Part shown: positions 1 to 9,051 of the stretch, piece by piece
How positions within the stretch are numbered: the stretch's first letter is position 1
How the letters are laid out: each line of letters starts with the position of its first letter
DNA from: BRHc4a sp049325055
GTDB lineage: Bacteria > Bacillota > Desulfotomaculia > Desulfotomaculales > Desulfocucumaceae
Length of the DNA: 64,000 bases
Assembly (NCBI GenBank): GCA_049325055.1
Contig: JBMOPB010000024.1
Location: forward strand, 124,001 to 188,000
Direction: 5' to 3'
Made by a program: the position numbers and the translations under genes
The notes under the pieces: model-generated
Told to the model about the DNA's origin: nothing
Databases searched by the model: none
The model's input: the letters and a program-made list of their open reading frames with translations, nothing else

Positions 1-202
1 GATTTTTTTCCACCTCGGACCGGTCTCCGTCCCACAGCTGGCGGGTAATGGACTCTATGGCCATGCGGCTGGCCACTTCCCCTGCCAGGTGCCCCCCCAT
101 GCCGTCGGCAACGGCAAAAAGAGCCAGGTCGGGGACAACACATATACTATCCTCGTTTTGCTTCCTTACGAGCCCCACTTCTGTCGCCTGACTCCACCTC
201 AT
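1..202 (-). CDS. stp: PP2C-type Ser/Thr phosphatase, N-terminal part (window edge)
   Basis: Only the first 67 codons lie in the window; the gene runs off the left edge. The protein starts MRWSQATEVGLVRKQNED and continues with ADGMGGHLAGEVAS, which are the first metal-binding motifs of bacterial PP2C phosphatases (family knowledge: Stp/PrpC removes phosphate from Ser/Thr, partner of PrkC-type kinases). The ATG at 202 has a GAGGTGG ribosome site a few bases upstream and overlaps the end of the FHA gene by 56 bases. It is the last visible gene of the minus-strand block after two FHA proteins, which fits a phospho-signalling role. A kinase is expected beyond the edge but is not seen. Confidence 0.9.
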   Translation of the reverse strand, partial: MRWSQATEVGLVRKQNEDSICVVPDLALFAVADGMGGHLAGEVASRMAIESITRQLWDGDRSEVEKN

Positions 203-704
203 ATGCCCACCTCACAAACTGCATGGTGATGTCACCGATCCTGATCCTGTCACCATCCGCCAGCACTGTTGGTTTATTTATCCTTACATCATTCAGATAC
301 GTTCCGTTTTTACTGCCCCTGTCCTCAAGCCGGAACTGCCCGTCCTGTCCGAAAACCGCGGCGTGCTCCATTGATGCGAAGGGCTCCACCATGGTTATGG
401 TGTTGCGGCTGCCCCTGCCAAGGGTGGCTTCCTCCCCGGTCTTCAGTGGAAAAACAGTACCCGGCGGCAGCCCCGGGTCGCCGGACGAGAGCACCACCAG
501 ACCTGCCGGCGCTCCGGGCAGAGGCGCTGCCGCCAACTGGGCCAAACCGGCCGCAGCCTGGCCGGCGGGCTTCTTTCCTCCCGCCTCCCTCACAGGCTCC
601 CGGGGCTTCAGGTCACGGAACATCATCCTTATCAACTGAAAAATAAAAACATACAGCAATATTAAAAATATGTAACGGAAGACCGTTAAAACAAAATCCA
701 GCAA
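147..704 (-). CDS. Membrane-anchored FHA-domain protein
   Basis: A protein of about 185 residues with one N-terminal membrane helix (LLDFVLTVFRYIFLILLYV), a low-complexity Ala/Gly/Pro linker, and a C-terminal FHA domain with the usual landmarks LGRGSRNTI, SMEHA and GSKNGTYLN. FHA domains bind phosphothreonine. An ATG at 749 would lie inside the upstream gene; I prefer the TTG at 704 because AAGGTGG stands six bases before it and it follows the TAG of the upstream FHA gene by one base. It resembles FhaB-type partners of FhaA and PP2C in Firmicutes and Actinobacteria. The ligand is unknown. Confidence 0.85.
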   Translation of the reverse strand: MLDFVLTVFRYIFLILLYVFIFQLIRMMFRDLKPREPVREAGGKKPAGQAAAGLAQLAAAPLPGAPAGLVVLSSGDPGLPPGTVFPLKTGEEATLGRGSRNTITMVEPFASMEHAAVFGQDGQFRLEDRGSKNGTYLNDVRINKPTVLADGDRIRIGDITMQFVRWAYEVESGDRSGARKEAKRG

Positions 705-705
705 G

Positions 706-1491
706 CTAACCCACCTTAAAGGCGCACAGGGTAGTGCCGAATTTGACACTGTCGCCGTTTTCTAGTCTTCTTGTCTTGATGCGCTCACCATTGACGAAGG
801 TTCCGTTTGTACTGTCCAGGTCGGTTATTACCCAGCCTTCCTTCAGGGGCTCCAGCCGCGCGTGCCTCCGCGACATGTTGGAGTCCGGCAGGGTGATGTC
901 ACAGGATTCCCTTCTGCCGATCACCACGGGGTAGCCCTCCAGCTTGAAAATCTTGCCAGCCAGCGGCCCGTCCATTACCTCAAGGTAACTGCCGGGAGCC
1001 TGCCTCAAAATGGGTATGGGGGCTGTATCCCTGGCCGGACTGTAGTTCAGTGTATCCTCGAATTGATTTGTTGCCCCGTTTTCTTCTCCTTTGTTCGCTG
1101 AGGCTGCGCCGGAAGAATTGCCGAATTTCCCGGCAACCCTGATCTGCCCCGGCTTTAATTCACCGTCTTCAAAAAACTTCACCAGGGGATCGGCCACCAG
1201 GGTGAATTCCTTCTCTTCGGCCTTCTGCCTGAGGTAATCCTGAAGCTCCCCCGACAGCGCCTCCGCAAGGTACGATATTGAAGAATAGTCGTCGGGGCTT
1301 AAAAATACATCGTACTCGTTCGGGGCGTAGACCAGGTTGACGCTGACCCTTTTCCTGTCTCGCATTTCCCGGGCCAATCTTTTGGCAATGTCCAGCGGCT
1401 GCACGCGCCCTTTGAATTTATCCCTGAAAAATCCTTCAATGTACTTTTCCAGACTTCCTTCCAGTCCGGAGAAGAAACCCATCAAACTCAA
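706..1491 (-). CDS. FhaA-like protein (DUF3662 plus FHA domain)
   Basis: 261 residues. Residues 1-125 match the DUF3662 N-terminal domain of FhaA proteins (start MSLMGFFSGLEGSLEKYIEG, with QPLDIAKRLAREM). A Ser/Asn-rich linker follows, then an FHA domain from about residue 165 with IGRRESCDI, SRRHARL and STNGTFVNG, all key phosphopeptide-binding positions present. There is no membrane segment, so it is probably cytosolic. It lies one base from the second FHA gene and just downstream of rlmN. By analogy with FhaA it may read kinase output in cell envelope control; that is inference. Confidence 0.88.
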   Translation of the reverse strand: MSLMGFFSGLEGSLEKYIEGFFRDKFKGRVQPLDIAKRLAREMRDRKRVSVNLVYAPNEYDVFLSPDDYSSISYLAEALSGELQDYLRQKAEEKEFTLVADPLVKFFEDGELKPGQIRVAGKFGNSSGAASANKGEENGATNQFEDTLNYSPARDTAPIPILRQAPGSYLEVMDGPLAGKIFKLEGYPVVIGRRESCDITLPDSNMSRRHARLEPLKEGWVITDLDSTNGTFVNGERIKTRRLENGDSVKFGTTLCAFKVG

Positions 1492-1555
1492 CCCCTGACC
1501 TTAATAATACACCCCGCTCCGAGATGGATGCGGCTTTTTTGGTGTATTATCCCCT

Positions 1556-2629
1556 TTATTTTTCCTTTTTTTCCAATGCCGCCGGCCGCCCGGCGCCGGA
1601 CATTCTTCTTCTGAGCTGGCCGCAGGCTGCATCTATGTCGCCGCCCAGCTCACGCCTTACCGTGGCCTCAACACCGGACCTCTCCAAAACCGCCCTGAAC
1701 TTCTTTATAGCCTCCGGGGAAGGCCTTTTAAAACCTCGCTCCCCCACCGGGTTGTACGGTATAAGATTTACATGGCCGGGCATTCCGGAAATCAGCCGTG
1801 CCAGTTTGCCGGCCTGGGCCGGGCTGTCGTTTACCCCCGCCATCAGGGCGTACTCGAAGGTGATCCTCCTCCCGGTCCTGCGGTAGTAGAAACGGCAGGC
1901 CTCCATAAGGTCCTCCAGGGGATATTTTCTGTTCAGTGGAACCAGCCTGTTCCTCAGCTCATTGTCCGCGGCGTGAAGGGAAACCGCAAGGGTGAGCGGA
2001 AACCCCTCTTCAGCCAGCTGCCTTATCCGGGGCACAATCCCGCAGGTGGACAGGGTTATGTGCCTGAACCCTATATTAAGCCCATACCCGGAAGTAATAT
2101 TTACAAGAAATTTAATTGTATTGTCGTAATTGTCCAGGGGCTCTCCGGAACCCATAAGCACTATGTGGCTTACCCTCTGGCCGGAGTCACCCTGAACCGC
2201 CAGCACCTGGTCATACATCTCCCCCGGTGAAAGGTCCCTCACCTTCCCGCCCAGGGTGGATGCGCAGAGGGCACATCCCATCCGGCAGCCGGCCTGGGTT
2301 GAAATACACACCGACCGGCCGTACTGGTGCTTCATGAGGACGCTTTCCACCGCCTGCCCGTCATTAAGCCCGAAAAGGTATTTCACCGTGTCGCCCCGGG
2401 AAGATACCTGTTTTTTGAGAATTACCACATTTCCGGGATCGGCAATACTCTCCAGGCGATATTTCAGCGTCTCGGGAAGGTTGGTCATTTCCGAAAAAGA
2501 CCGCACACCTTTTCTAAAAACCCAGTCGGCCACCTGCCTGGCCCTGTACGGGGGCTCACCGAGGCCTCTGAATATTTCCTCCAGTTCCTGCGGGGTGTAG
2601 TCCTTCAGATTTATTATCCTGTCGTTCAT
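1556..2629 (-). CDS. rlmN: 23S rRNA (A2503-C2)/tRNA (A37-C2) methyltransferase RlmN
   Basis: 357 residues, the normal length. A radical-SAM enzyme that methylates C2 of adenine 2503 in 23S rRNA and A37 in some tRNAs. The CISTQAGCRMGCALCAS segment holds the CxxxCxxC cluster motif; VLMGSGEPLDNYDN is the GEPL motif; LAVSLHA and the C-terminal region with GDIDAACGQL carry the second catalytic Cys. The start is the ATG at 2629, with a weak ribosome site. It follows rsmB in the same direction, a common order in Firmicutes. Confidence 0.97.
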   Translation of the reverse strand: MNDRIINLKDYTPQELEEIFRGLGEPPYRARQVADWVFRKGVRSFSEMTNLPETLKYRLESIADPGNVVILKKQVSSRGDTVKYLFGLNDGQAVESVLMKHQYGRSVCISTQAGCRMGCALCASTLGGKVRDLSPGEMYDQVLAVQGDSGQRVSHIVLMGSGEPLDNYDNTIKFLVNITSGYGLNIGFRHITLSTCGIVPRIRQLAEEGFPLTLAVSLHAADNELRNRLVPLNRKYPLEDLMEACRFYYRRTGRRITFEYALMAGVNDSPAQAGKLARLISGMPGHVNLIPYNPVGERGFKRPSPEAIKKFRAVLERSGVEATVRRELGGDIDAACGQLRRRMSGAGRPAALEKKEK

Positions 2630-2775
2630 TTTAAGAGTCTCACGCCTGCTGTTCCCGGCCCGGCAGGTGGTTTTTTTTGTTTTTCTTGCAGAATTTTATT
2701 TCTACACACTATATTTCAATCCCTTTTTCTTGCCGCCGATGGCCGATATAAAAGTGTGCCCCGGCGACTTGAGAA

Positions 2776-4137
2776 TCAAACGTTTTTAACCATTCTAGCG
2801 ATAAAAAAGCCGTCAGTGCCGTGCCTGTGGGGATATAGCTGCACAAATCCGCGGGCAAGATCTTCCTTCTCCCCCAGGCCTTTAGGAAGATAATTACCCA
2901 GGTCCTCTCCCCTGAAATCAGGGTGTTCCCCCAGGAATCTCTCAACCTGCTCATCGTTCTCCTCGGGGAGCACCGAGCAGGTGCTGTAGACAAGCACACC
3001 GCCGGGCTTAAGGCAGCGGGAAACGCTCTCCAGCATCTCCCTCTGCAGCGTGGTGATACCTGGCAACTGCCCGGGTTCCTTTCTCCAGCGGGAATCCGGC
3101 TTTCTCCGGATTACCCCGGTACCGGAGCAGGGGGCGTCCAGCAAAACGTAATCCGCCTTACCGGCGTAGTCGCCGGCAAGATTCCTGGCGTCCGCCTTGA
3201 CCGGCCTTACGCAGGTTATACCCAGCCTACTGCAGTTATCCTCTATAAGTTTCAGCTTGTGGGGATGAATGTCTGTGGCTATTACCGTCCCCCTGTCCCC
3301 CATCATCTGGGCCAGGTGGGTTGTCTTGCCCCCCGGCGCCCCGGCAACATCCAGAACCAGCGATCCCGGTTCAGGAGAAACAGCGTGTCCCACCAGCATG
3401 GAACTCTCGTCCTGCACCTGGAACAACCCCTCTTCAAAGGGCGGGAAGCCCCGCAGCCCGCGGACCCCCTCCAGTATCAGCCCATCGGGGGAGTACCCCG
3501 TTTTTACAGCCTTAACCCCCTCCCGGTCCAGGAGATCCATAAGATCTTCCCTGGTGGTTTTAAGGGTGTTGACCCGGACGGCGTTGGGGGCCGGCCTGTT
3601 GTTGGCCAGGCACAGGCTTATGGTTTCCTCCACCCCCATCTGCGCTATCCACCTCTCCACCAGCCAGCCGGGGTGTGAGTACTTTAAAGATATATGGCCC
3701 ACAGGGTCCTTATCAAGCGAAGGAAAATTTATTTTACCGGAACGCCGGAGGATGTTCCTCAACACACCGTTTACAAACTTGACCGCCCCCGGGTGGCCAA
3801 AGCGCCTGGCCTGGTTTGCCGCCTCGTTTATGGCCGCCGGCGGCGGCACCCGGTCCATGTACAATATCTGATAAACCCCAAGGCGCAGGATATTCCTAAT
3901 CCAGGGGGTTTGCTTCTGCAATGGCTGCTTTATGTGCTGCTGGACTATCCAGTCCAGGGTGTTGAGTGTTCTTAAGGCGCCGTAGACCAGTTCGGTGGCG
4001 AAAGCCCTGTCGATCCCGGCCGGCCTGTTTTCCTCCAGTACCCGGTTAAGGGCAATGTTGGAATAAGCCCCTGCCGCGTCAACGTCTTTTAGAACTATCA
4101 GTGCCAGGTCTCTGGCGCTGTTATTTCGGGATGCTAT
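2776..4137 (-). CDS. rsmB: 16S rRNA (cytosine-967-C5)-methyltransferase RsmB; start codon unclear
   Basis: The protein has an N-terminal NusB-like RNA-binding domain and a C-terminal SAM domain with LDVAGAPGGKTTHLAQ, LLDAPCSGTG (catalytic PC motif) and YSTCSVLPEEN (second Cys). An ORF beginning at TTG 3921 would cut off part of the NusB domain: in the same frame the DNA continues upstream through SARDLALIVLKDV and GAYSNIALNRVL, typical RsmB N-terminal sequence. No ATG, GTG or TTG exists in frame between 3921 and the TAG near 4175. Possible starts are ATA at 4137, or CTG at 4107 or 4101. It overlaps the 3' end of the DUF116 gene by about 15 bases, which suggests translational coupling. The function is certain; the start is not. 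Confidence 0.9.
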   Translation of the reverse strand: MASRNNSARDLALIVLKDVDAAGAYSNIALNRVLEENRPAGIDRAFATELVYGALRTLNTLDWIVQQHIKQPLQKQTPWIRNILRLGVYQILYMDRVPPPAAINEAANQARRFGHPGAVKFVNGVLRNILRRSGKINFPSLDKDPVGHISLKYSHPGWLVERWIAQMGVEETISLCLANNRPAPNAVRVNTLKTTREDLMDLLDREGVKAVKTGYSPDGLILEGVRGLRGFPPFEEGLFQVQDESSMLVGHAVSPEPGSLVLDVAGAPGGKTTHLAQMMGDRGTVIATDIHPHKLKLIEDNCSRLGITCVRPVKADARNLAGDYAGKADYVLLDAPCSGTGVIRRKPDSRWRKEPGQLPGITTLQREMLESVSRCLKPGGVLVYSTCSVLPEENDEQVERFLGEHPDFRGEDLGNYLPKGLGEKEDLARGFVQLYPHRHGTDGFFIARMVKNV

Positions 4138-4930
4138 TTTTATCCCCCGCCTTCCCCGAGATGAAGAATTCTATGGCTTTTTCCACCCGAGCCGGCTCTA
4201 TCCGGGTATTGAAACAGGGGCCAAAAGGCCTGTCATTGGTTATACCCAGAACCGGCAGGGGATTGGAGTCCTGAATTCCGCTGGTGAGGTCCCTCTCGCA
4301 GGCTACGGCCACAACAGCCCGGGGCCTGTAGTCCTTAACAAATTTTCTGGCCAGGGTCCCGCCTGTGGCCACCCCCATTCTTACCCCGTACCGGTCCCTT
4401 ACCTCCAGCAAATCCCCGATGCAGCACCCTCCGCAGCGCCGGCAGTTGTTTATCTCCACCGTTATCTTGTGGGGGCAGCGGCTGTTTTGCAGGCAGTGGG
4501 GAACCAGCACCAGTATCTGATTGGGTAAAAGCCTCATGCGGGCGGTCCTGACCATCTGGTTGTTGACTTCTATGTAAGAACTTTTAATTCGGTCGACATC
4601 AATGCTGAATAGCTTTCCAAGCCCTATTATAACCGGGAAAAAAATATTTACAGCAACCCTCATGGGCCCCTGCAAAAAGGAAAGCCTTTTGGCGTAAAGC
4701 AAAGTCATAAGTATGCCGGCCAGGCCCAGGCTCGACATAATTACGGAAACACTTATAAAAACAACCAGGGCCAATACCAGCGTCTGGTTGATCACCGACT
4801 GGCCCGGATTGAATATCAGGTACCACAGTGCGAAGGCAAAAAGCCCCGCCACCAACAGGCTAAACCCCAGTAGCCCCAGGAACAGTCTCTTTTTAACGTA
4901 AGTCTTAATATAGGGTAAATCAACTCTCAT
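4121..4930 (-). CDS. DUF116 membrane protein with cysteine motifs
   Basis: 269 residues. Two membrane helices sit near residues 15-38 and 50-75, followed by a cytosolic DUF116 domain with a cysteine cluster (CLQNSRCPHK, then NNCRRCGGCCIGDLL) and a late GPCFNT. The family is widespread between fmt and rsmB in clostridia and its role is not established; the Cys pattern suggests metal or Fe-S binding. It sits between fmt and rsmB, overlapping the latter. The start is the ATG at 4930. Confidence 0.82.
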   Translation of the reverse strand: MRVDLPYIKTYVKKRLFLGLLGFSLLVAGLFAFALWYLIFNPGQSVINQTLVLALVVFISVSVIMSSLGLAGILMTLLYAKRLSFLQGPMRVAVNIFFPVIIGLGKLFSIDVDRIKSSYIEVNNQMVRTARMRLLPNQILVLVPHCLQNSRCPHKITVEINNCRRCGGCCIGDLLEVRDRYGVRMGVATGGTLARKFVKDYRPRAVVAVACERDLTSGIQDSNPLPVLGITNDRPFGPCFNTRIEPARVEKAIEFFISGKAGDKNSIPK

Positions 4931-4968
4931 CGCTGCCTATATTCACCTTCTGCCTTTACTCAAATGTA

Positions 4969-5910
4969 TCAGCCCAATATAAGCCCGGGGTCAACCCTGC
5001 AGCCCCGCAAAAAGTCGGCCGCCCCCATTCTTTTACCGCCCTGGGCCTGCAATTCCCTTATCAACACGGGACGGTCACCACACATTACGGCCAGTCCACC
5101 CTTAACGGAGCCAAGCACCTGCCCCGGCGCAGCGTCATCACCCGCCGCTCCGGCCTGCCCGTATTCCCCGGTTTTCCATACCTTCAGCACCCTGTCGCCC
5201 AGGGTTGTCCTAGCCCCAGGCCAGGGGTCAAGTGCCCTTACCTGGTTTTTAATATCCTCCGCCCTCCTGTTCCAGTTGATTACCTCGTCTTCGCGTGTAA
5301 TCGGTGGGGCGTATGTTGCCTGGCTGTGGTCCTGCGGTACTCCCGCCAGCTTGCCGGCCGCCAGCAGTTCCACCGTTTCCAGGAGGAGGGAGGCCCCCAG
5401 GTGAGACAGCCTGTCATGCACGGTGCCAAAGTTGTCGTCTCCGTCAATGGGCATCCTGGACCGGAGCAAAATGTCTCCGGTGTCCATCCCGGTGTCCATC
5501 ATCATGGTGGTAACCCCGGTTTCGGTTTCACCGTTCATTATAGCCCTCTGCATGGGTGCGGCCCCCCTGTATTTGGGCAATAGCGACGAGTGTACGTTGA
5601 CGCAGCCCAGGGGGGGGATTTGTAAAACCCCGGCGGGTAATATCCGGCCAAAGGCCACAACCACTATTAGATCAGGTTTTAATCCTTTGAGAAAGCTTAT
5701 GAAAGATTCATCCCTTACACGGTCCGGCTGCAGAACCGGTATCCCCAGCTCAAGGGCCGCCTCCTTCACCGGAGAGGGCTGGACTTTTTTGCCCCTTCCC
5801 CGGGGCCGGTCAGGCTGGGTAATCACGGCGCTTATATTGTAACCGGCCTCAGCCAGGGATCTCAGTGTGGGCACAGCGAACTCAGGGGTGCCCATAAAAA
5901 CAATATCCAT
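4969..5910 (-). CDS. fmt: Methionyl-tRNA formyltransferase
   Basis: 313 residues. It formylates initiator Met-tRNA using 10-formyl-THF. The N-terminal catalytic domain shows MGTPEFAVPTL, the hydrolase-type SLLPKYRGAAP loop and TGVTTMMMDTGMDTGDIL; the C-terminal OB-like domain follows with VRALDPWPGA. An in-frame upstream ATG at 5937 is possible, but the ATG at 5910 has GGAGAG eight bases before it and begins at the conserved MDIVFMGTPEF. It is co-directional with def, the enzyme that later removes the formyl group. Confidence 0.97.
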   Translation of the reverse strand: MDIVFMGTPEFAVPTLRSLAEAGYNISAVITQPDRPRGRGKKVQPSPVKEAALELGIPVLQPDRVRDESFISFLKGLKPDLIVVVAFGRILPAGVLQIPPLGCVNVHSSLLPKYRGAAPMQRAIMNGETETGVTTMMMDTGMDTGDILLRSRMPIDGDDNFGTVHDRLSHLGASLLLETVELLAAGKLAGVPQDHSQATYAPPITREDEVINWNRRAEDIKNQVRALDPWPGARTTLGDRVLKVWKTGEYGQAGAAGDDAAPGQVLGSVKGGLAVMCGDRPVLIRELQAQGGKRMGAADFLRGCRVDPGLILG

Positions 5911-6014
5911 AGTTGTTTCTCTCCAACATCGTTTCATGCGTTAAAACTGTCAGTTGCTTTGTATATCACTCGCATATCAGGAATACCTTTATTATTATTC
6001 TGGATTCTGTTTTC

Positions 6015-6479
6015 TCACGCTTTCACCTTGCGAATATTCTCGGCTTTATCAATAAATAAAATACCATCCAGGTGATCTATCTCGTGCTGGAAGGCCCTGG
6101 CCAGAAAGTCCTCTGCCCGGATCTCGATTTCATTGCCGTCACGGTTAAGACCCCTGACCCTTATTTCGGCCGCCCTTTTTACGTCCCCCACCACTTCGGG
6201 TATGCTGAGACAGCCCTCGACGTCGGTCATTTCGCCCCGGGACTCCAATATCTCCGGGTTGATCATCTCAATGAGACCCTCTCCGACATCCACCACAATA
6301 ACTCTTTTGGAAACCCCTATCTGCGGGGCAGCCAGTCCCACACCCTTGCTGGCGTACATGGTATCGCGCATGTTGTCCAAAAGCTTTATAATATTTGAAG
6401 TTATTTTGGGAACTTCCCTGGCCCTCTCCCTCAGAACCTCGTCACCGTTCAGAACAATCCTGTACACTGCCAACCCCAT
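6015..6479 (-). CDS. def: Peptide deformylase
   Basis: 154 residues from the ATG at 6479, which has GCGGAGG just upstream; a longer reading from 6509 is less likely. All three family motifs are present: GVGLAAPQIGV, EGCLSIPEV and the metal-binding HEIDHLDG. It is a Fe/Zn hydrolase that removes N-formyl from nascent proteins. It lies between priA and fmt in the usual Firmicutes order. Confidence 0.97.
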   Translation of the reverse strand: MGLAVYRIVLNGDEVLRERAREVPKITSNIIKLLDNMRDTMYASKGVGLAAPQIGVSKRVIVVDVGEGLIEMINPEILESRGEMTDVEGCLSIPEVVGDVKRAAEIRVRGLNRDGNEIEIRAEDFLARAFQHEIDHLDGILFIDKAENIRKVKA

Positions 6480-6573
6480 CAACCTCCGCTTTAAACTGTG
6501 GCTATACATTTAAATACAATATTCTGACTGAACTGCAAATGTCAAGAGGATTAAGAAACAGCCCCTGCGTATT

Positions 6574-8814
6574 TCACATCAGGCCATGCGGGTCAATGTC
6601 CACGGATACGATGCAGTCCTTGCTTTTGGAATCCGCCCTTTCAATAACCGACCGCAGGAGTTCCCTCAACCTGTTTCCACTTCTTGACCTTACTATTACG
6701 TGATAACGGTACCGGTCCTTAATCCTTGTCAAAGGGGCGGGGGCGGGCCCCATTATGTCAATTGCGTCCGGGCCGGACTGTACCCCTGCGGCGCCGGACA
6801 GCATTGACACCCACCTTTCGGCCTCCGACTTAACCTTATCCTCTTCCCCTCCGGTAAATAGAACCCTGGCCAGCCTGGTAAAGGGAGGGTATCTCAGAGC
6901 CCTTCTTATCTTTATTTCATGTGAATAGAAACCTGTATAGTCATGGGCGGCAGCATATACTATGGAATAATGATCCGGAGACATGGTCTGAACCATAACC
7001 TCTCCGCCCAGATCTCCCCGCCCCGCCCGGCCGGCTACCTGGGCAACCAGTTGAAAAGTTCTCTCGGCTGACCTGAAGTCCGGCATGTGCAGGGTCAGGT
7101 CGGCGTTTACCACTCCCACCAGGGTTACTCCCGGCATGTCCAGCCCCTTGGCCACCATCTGGGTGCCAATCAGTATGTCGGCCCCACCCTCCCTGAAAAT
7201 ATTAAGAATCTTCCCGTGAGAACCCTTCCTGGTGGTGGTGTCGCTGTCCATTCTGAGCACCCTGGCGCCGGGGAACAAACTTACTACCTCCTCCTCAACC
7301 TTCTGGGTCCCGGTGCCGAAATAACCTACGTATCTGCTGCCGCAGTCAGGGCAGCGTCCCGGGGCGGTTACGGTATGGTTGCAGTAGTGGCAGCGGAGAT
7401 GCCCCCCGGTGTGATAGGTCAGGGAAATATCGCAATGGGGGCATTTCATTACCAGCCCGCACTCTCTGCAAACAACAAAGGTGGCGTAGCCTCTCCTGTT
7501 AAGAAAAAGTATGACCTGCTCCCCTCGTTTTAGCCTCTCCCCAACGGCCATAATCAGTTGGCGGCTGAATATGCCGTTGTTTCCCTCCTTTATTTCCTGT
7601 CTCATGTCTATTACATGAACCTGGGGCAGCGGCCTGGCCTCAACCCTTTTGGTGAGGGTCAGCAGTTTATAAGGCCCTCCGGGCTGTGCCCTTTGATACG
7701 ATTCTACGGCAGGGGTGGCGCTGCCCAGAACGGCCACCGCCTCAAACTGCCCGGTAAGCTTCAGGGCTACGTCCCTTGCATGGTACCTCGGGGTTTCGTC
7801 CTGCTTGTACGATGTTTCGTGCTCTTCATCCAGAATTATAAGCCCAAGCCTGTCCAGGGGGGCAAAGGCTGCAGATCTTGCGCCCAGCACCACCGGGGCC
7901 TCCCCGTCGGCTATTCGCCTCCATTCATCATATCTTTCCCCCTCGGACAACCTGCTATGTAGCACGGCCACCCTTTCCCCGAACCTTCCCTTGAATACCG
8001 ACACCATCTGGGGGGTGAGTGAAATCTCGGGAACCATCACCACCGCCTGCCTGCCCAGTGCAAGGGCATGGGCTATTGACCTCATGTATACCTCGGTTTT
8101 GCCGCTGCTGGTGATGCCGTGAAGCAGGTATACGCCCCGTCTTGACCGGTCTATTGATTTATTGATCTCTTCCAGGGCCGCCGCCTGCTCCGGTGTCAGT
8201 ACCAGCCCGTTCCCGGTTACCGGCCCTTCGCCTGGATAAGGGTTCCGGCGGAGTTCCATGTCCCCGTAATTCAACAGGCCTTCGGACACCAGCCTGTCCA
8301 CGACACTGACAGAGGCCCCGGCGGCCAGAGCCAGCCCTTTCCGTGACATGCCGGGGTGATCCAGGGCAGTCTGCCACACCTTCTGCCTCTTGGCAGCCTT
8401 TTTCTCGAATACCGGTGGATTTCCGGGAATATTTACGGCATACAGTCCCCTTACCTTTTTGGGCCCCGTACCCTGTATCCTTGGCCAAATAACGCACTGC
8501 AGCGCCAATACCGAGGAACACAGGTAATAATCGGCCATCCACCTGGCCAGTTCCAGCTGGGAGGTTGTGAATACCGGCCCATCATCCAGTATTTCCTTTA
8601 TCTCCTTTATCTCAATCTCCCCGGGAAGAAAATCGCCGGGCAGGGCCAGGGAAGTGACATACCCGGCCACCTGTCTCCTGCCAAAGGGAACCAGCACCCT
8701 GCTTCCCACCTTAAGCCTTTCCGCCAGCCTGGCGGGAACCTCGTAGTGAAAACCCCGGTCAAGGCTCCTTGCAGTGACTTCCACCATTACCTCGGCCAGC
8801 AGACAATTATCCAT
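6574..8814 (-). CDS. priA: Primosomal protein N' (replication restart helicase)
   Basis: 746 residues, full length. The N-terminal 3'-DNA-binding domain is followed by a helicase core: Walker A GITSSGKTEVY, DEEH box (ILDEEHETSYK), HARDVA, and QVAGRAGRGD in motif VI. A zinc-binding insert carries eight Cys in pairs (CRECG, CPHCD, CHYCN, CPDCG). PriA reloads the replisome at collapsed forks. It is the first gene of the minus-strand block priA-def-fmt. About 230 bases upstream of the start hold no gene. Confidence 0.97.
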   Translation of the reverse strand: MDNCLLAEVMVEVTARSLDRGFHYEVPARLAERLKVGSRVLVPFGRRQVAGYVTSLALPGDFLPGEIEIKEIKEILDDGPVFTTSQLELARWMADYYLCSSVLALQCVIWPRIQGTGPKKVRGLYAVNIPGNPPVFEKKAAKRQKVWQTALDHPGMSRKGLALAAGASVSVVDRLVSEGLLNYGDMELRRNPYPGEGPVTGNGLVLTPEQAAALEEINKSIDRSRRGVYLLHGITSSGKTEVYMRSIAHALALGRQAVVMVPEISLTPQMVSVFKGRFGERVAVLHSRLSEGERYDEWRRIADGEAPVVLGARSAAFAPLDRLGLIILDEEHETSYKQDETPRYHARDVALKLTGQFEAVAVLGSATPAVESYQRAQPGGPYKLLTLTKRVEARPLPQVHVIDMRQEIKEGNNGIFSRQLIMAVGERLKRGEQVILFLNRRGYATFVVCRECGLVMKCPHCDISLTYHTGGHLRCHYCNHTVTAPGRCPDCGSRYVGYFGTGTQKVEEEVVSLFPGARVLRMDSDTTTRKGSHGKILNIFREGGADILIGTQMVAKGLDMPGVTLVGVVNADLTLHMPDFRSAERTFQLVAQVAGRAGRGDLGGEVMVQTMSPDHYSIVYAAAHDYTGFYSHEIKIRRALRYPPFTRLARVLFTGGEEDKVKSEAERWVSMLSGAAGVQSGPDAIDIMGPAPAPLTRIKDRYRYHVIVRSRSGNRLRELLRSVIERADSKSKDCIVSVDIDPHGLM

Positions 8815-8975
8815 GTGAATTCCATCGCCTTTTTAAAAATTATTTTAACGCAGTGACCATGGCCGGGAGCGGCCACCTGCCACCGTGACAAACAAGTCCG
8901 GAATCACCTTTGCTAAAATGGTTTTTCCAAACAATTATATCATATATTCAACATTGTTCTTTTCCGGTAAATGCA

Positions 8976-9002
8976 CAAAAACAGACACCCCTCGAAGGGG
9001 TG
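8976..9002 (-). terminator. Rho-independent terminator after DUF401 gene
   Basis: On the minus strand CACCCCT-tcg-AGGGGTG forms a 7-bp stem, followed by TCTGTTTTTG. It sits 50 bases beyond the DUF401 stop. The rest of 8815-9051 shows no gene. Confidence 0.8.
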
Positions 9003-9051
9003 CCGGATACCAGAGGCTGGAAAAATCTCTGTGATCTCTGTGGTTTAAATA

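Noticed and set aside
2709..2999. 96-residue minus-strand ORF at the end of rsmB
   Set aside because: It is an alternative frame of the rsmB 3' end.
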